Assembly (NCBI RefSeq): GCF_963678635.1
Contig: NC_087069.1
Location: 1,624,166-1,688,165 of the forward strand
DNA from: Symsagittifera roscoffensis
Taxonomy: Eukaryota > Xenacoelomorpha > Acoela > Convolutidae
Length of the DNA stretch: 64,000 nt
Direction: 5' to 3'
The position numbers were made by a program, and so were the translations under genes. Below, one piece after another: positions 61,543 through 64,000 of the stretch. How positions within the stretch are numbered: position 1 is the first letter of the stretch; the number at the start of each line of letters is the position of its first letter. Under the pieces are notes generated by a model. That model was not told where the DNA came from. It searched no databases and worked only from the letters and a program-made list of their open reading frames with translations.

Positions 61543-63922
61543 GGAGGGTTTCTTTTCAGCGGTTCCACCTTCCGGAGTTGCCGCCGGAGAGAAATTCTTG
61601 AGGGACCTGGTGCTCAGGGCAGCACGCCACCACATCCCCGCTGGCCGTATTCGCCACTTCACTCCCTCTCTTTCCCCCGAGTCCACTGCCCTTGCCGCCG
61701 AAAGAGATTTAAGCCGACAACAAAACCTCCCCCCAGAAGTCATATCCCAATTGAACTGTAGACTCATGAAACAGACAGCAAAGGACAAAGAAAATAAATG
61801 GCGAGAATTCCTCCGGACCTGCGACTACCGCACTGGTGCCAGAAAGTTCTGGAAAGTGGTACGCTCCTTAAATGGATCTAAGCCCGTGGCAGGAAGATAC
61901 CCCATTACTTTTGGTTCTAAACCCATACACTCACCTCGTGATATTACCAGCTCTTTTAACAAACAATTCACCAATGCCAGACCCCACGCCTCTGACAAAC
62001 TCCTTCGTATAACGAGAAGAAAAATTGCCAAACTACCGCTGTCAGACAGCCCAATTTTTACCCCTGAAAATACTAAACAAGCCATTGCAGACAGCAAACC
62101 ATCGCGAGCGCTAGGTCCCGACGGCCTTTGTAATATACATCTTAAACATCTCGGCCCACTTGCTACTCAATACTTAACATACCTTTTTAATATCTCTTTG
62201 TCCGAAAACATTATCCCCCAAATTTGGAAAAATTCAAAAATTGCACCGCTTCCAAAGCCCAATAAGGATCTTAAACAATCAACATCTTACAGACCTATAT
62301 CCTTACTCTGCCCAGCAGTTAAAATTCTGGAGAGGCTCGTTCACCCCATCTTTACTAAACATCTCCCCAACGCCAAACACCAACACGGCTTCCGCCCTTT
62401 TCACTCCACCACCACAGCTCTCTCCACTCTCGAATTTTACATTTCAGACGGTTTTAACCAAAATCGCCCCCCTAAACGTACGGTACTGGCCACACTTGAC
62501 TTATCTAAGGCTTTCGACATGGTGTGTCATCGCTCACTTGTGGAACTCGTTCATGACACTCCCCTCCCAAGAAGTCTAGTCCGCTGGCTAAGTAATTACC
62601 TTAATGGTCGACAGGCTGCCACCTCATTCCGTGAACACACATCCCCCCATCGAATAATCCACTGTGGCGTACCCCAAGGTTCTGTTTTATCACCCACACT
62701 CTTCAATTTTTATGTCCATGATGCACCGCCACCTCCCGATAATGTAAACCTTGTTTCGTATGCAGACGATTTCCACCCCTTCGCAAGTAGTTCCAATATT
62801 GATATCGCCTCAAACTCCATCAATAGCTACCTAAAAAGGCTCTACGATTTTTTCACCTCACGCAAACTAAGTTTCGCGTCCTCTAAAGGATCAGTTACAC
62901 TTTTCTCCTCTTATAACAAAGAATTTAATAAAACACCTAGTGTTCTTTTAAATAACGAGGCGCTACCCCTAAACAAAAATCCAACAATCTTAGGGGTGAC
63001 ATTTGATCCAACACTTTGTTTTGCCACTCACTGCAAACAATCCGCTGAAAAGGCCAGACGCAGGATCGGAATCCTGAAGGCATTAGCAGGATCAACCTGG
63101 GGTCACTCCAAAGAAACCCTCCTCCTAACTTTTAAAGCTCTAATTCGCCCCATACTTGACTATGCAGCCCCCGCATGGTCCCACGCATCAAGTAACACCT
63201 CCATAAATTGCCTGCAGGTTGCCCAAAACCAATCCCTTCGCGTTGTTACTGGATCAAATCTAATGAGTTCCACTGCCCACCTGCACAGTGAATCTGAAAT
63301 CCTAACGGTCAAAGACCACCATACCCTTCTGTCATCTCAATTTTTCATCTCTACCTATCGTTCCCACCATCCCATTAATTTTATACATTCACATCCCCCT
63401 CCTCCCCGTCTACTTCGCCCCTCAATTATAAGCTGCTTCAAAGAAGACACCCAGAAAATTTTAACCGACTTTTCAGTCTACGCAAACCACCCTCTAGTTC
63501 TGGACGACCGAGACGAAGTCTCCACTTTTATTTTTAACTACTACAAACCAATTTTAAAAGACAACCATACCTCCCTTGTAACCAAGTTCCTAGCCAAAAC
63601 CCCTCCGTCTAAAGTTATTTGTATCCCTCCCCCAAAGATTGACCCCTCTGAAAAATCTCTCCCACGTCCCACGCGCTGTAAGCTCTCCCAACTCCGGTCT
63701 GGCTACAGCCGGCTCCTTAACACCTACCTATCCCGCCTCGACAACTCCATCTCCCACCTTTGCCCAACCTGTTCCCTTGCCCCCCACACAACATGTCACC
63801 TTTTCAACTGCTCCCAAAACCCCTCCCCACTCACCCCAGCAGACCTGTGGCTTCGGCCGGTAGAGGTTGCAAAGTTCCTTGACCTGGAGACAGAAGAGCC
63901 CAACCCGACCCGCGTGGGCTAA
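61514..63922 (+). CDS. LINE ORF, second part: reverse transcriptase and C-terminal Cys-His motif
   Basis: The frame is continuous from about 61502 (no ATG at its beginning) to TAA 63920-63922. Up to about residue 160 it is the helical linker. RT motifs: GPDGLCNIHLKHL, LPKPNKD...YRPISLL, HGFRPFHST, LDLSKAFDMV, CGVPQGSVLSPTLFNFY, the catalytic YADDF and LGVTFD. The C-terminus holds CPTCSLAPHTTCHLFNC, typical of this LINE group, and ends LWLRPVEVAKFLDL. No RNase H domain is seen. Apart from the upstream shift the frame is intact. Confidence 0.9.
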   Translation, partial: GLDQIHEEIEEGFFSAVPPSGVAAGEKFLRDLVLRAARHHIPAGRIRHFTPSLSPESTALAAERDLSRQQNLPPEVISQLNCRLMKQTAKDKENKWREFLRTCDYRTGARKFWKVVRSLNGSKPVAGRYPITFGSKPIHSPRDITSSFNKQFTNARPHASDKLLRITRRKIAKLPLSDSPIFTPENTKQAIADSKPSRALGPDGLCNIHLKHLGPLATQYLTYLFNISLSENIIPQIWKNSKIAPLPKPNKDLKQSTSYRPISLLCPAVKILERLVHPIFTKHLPNAKHQHGFRPFHSTTTALSTLEFYISDGFNQNRPPKRTVLATLDLSKAFDMVCHRSLVELVHDTPLPRSLVRWLSNYLNGRQAATSFREHTSPHRIIHCGVPQGSVLSPTLFNFYVHDAPPPPDNVNLVSYADDFHPFASSSNIDIASNSINSYLKRLYDFFTSRKLSFASSKGSVTLFSSYNKEFNKTPSVLLNNEALPLNKNPTILGVTFDPTLCFATHCKQSAEKARRRIGILKALAGSTWGHSKETLLLTFKALIRPILDYAAPAWSHASSNTSINCLQVAQNQSLRVVTGSNLMSSTAHLHSESEILTVKDHHTLLSSQFFISTYRSHHPINFIHSHPPPPRLLRPSIISCFKEDTQKILTDFSVYANHPLVLDDRDEVSTFIFNYYKPILKDNHTSLVTKFLAKTPPSKVICIPPPKIDPSEKSLPRPTRCKLSQLRSGYSRLLNTYLSRLDNSISHLCPTCSLAPHTTCHLFNCSQNPSPLTPADLWLRPVEVAKFLDLETEEPNPTRVG

Positions 63923-63934
63923 CAACAACAACAA

Positions 63935-63948
63935 CATGCCATCACGGA
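63935..63948. repeat. LINE target-site duplication, right
   Basis: CATGCCATCACGGA directly after the CAA-repeat tail; matches 60174-60187. Confidence 0.8.
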
Positions 63949-64000
63949 CAAAAAAAACTATTTTTGATTCTCCAGCTTTCTTCATTAGCTTTTTGATGAG

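Larger units (their letters stand above)
60188..63934 (+). mobile_element. Near full-length non-LTR retrotransposon (2A-like, PHD, APE endonuclease, RT)
   Basis: The 3,747-bp element lies between 14-bp direct repeats. It has a short 5' UTR, one polyprotein (interrupted by a frameshift near 61510) and a tail of five CAA repeats (63922-63935). One ORF with an N-terminal 2A-like sequence and PHD finger, APE endonuclease, RT, a C-terminal Cys-His motif and a short-repeat tail is seen in Ingi/I-like and CR1-like elements of marine invertebrates; I cannot settle the clade by eye. Its GC-rich coding sequence contrasts with the AT-rich host, and the damage is slight, so it is young. Confidence 0.9.

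Noticed and set aside
1..64000. CRISPR arrays, operons, bacterial promoters
   Set aside because: Introns, LINEs and LTR elements show a eukaryotic nuclear genome; the repeats have no spacer-repeat periodicity.

Overview
This is a metazoan nuclear window. It holds a large intron-containing histidyl-tRNA synthetase gene (HARS-type, plus strand) whose introns have been inflated by tandem duplication and transposable elements. GT-AG introns, one GC-AG intron, an animal-type N-terminal WHEP segment, tRNA-derived SINE-like modules, an LTR retroelement with envelope-like ORFs, and a LINE with a 2A-like plus PHD N-terminus all point to an AT-rich invertebrate genome. The species cannot be named from the sequence.

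Layout: 1-3300 is non-coding flank with old repeats and a LINE C-terminal relic. HARS exons 1-2 lie at 3313-3417 and 3592-3684. Intron 2 (3685-21365) is a four-unit tandem array. Its units carry dead copies of HARS exon 2 and, in units 1-2, a degenerate LINE reverse-transcriptase fragment. Exons 3-5 follow at 21366-21485, 21553-21774 and 22277-22580. Intron 5 (22581-49464, GC-AG) contains a 22.6-kb LTR retroelement on the minus strand. Exons 6-7 are at 49465-49592 and 49908-50150. A 5.65-kb tandem duplication (24898-53179 against 53180-58830) copied exons 6-7; the second exon-6 copy is frameshifted and the second copy keeps the empty retroelement site. The last HARS exons (class II motif 3 and the anticodon-binding domain) were not found and should lie beyond 64000. 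The window ends with a nearly complete LINE (60188-63934) flanked by a 14-bp target-site duplication.

The most unusual object is the LTR element at 26147-48767. It is a Ty3/Gypsy-type, retrovirus-like element with 410-bp LTRs that differ at one visible position, so it is very young. In transcription order it carries a leader with splice-donor-like sites, a small basic ORF, gag-protease (internally duplicated), a protease-RT linker, pol, two overlapping two-pass membrane ORFs, a 377-codon ORF with no ATG at all, an envelope-like reading frame with a signal peptide and a membrane anchor, and a 603-aa protein that I do not recognise. Translation appears to use a candidate -1 slippery site and two ATGA stop/start overlaps. 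The copy is damaged: the gag-pro region is duplicated, a homopolymer run differs between the copies, stop codons interrupt the linker, and the envelope frame is shifted twice. It sits at the 5' edge of a tRNA-like module, which recalls the Pol III-linked targeting known for yeast Ty3.
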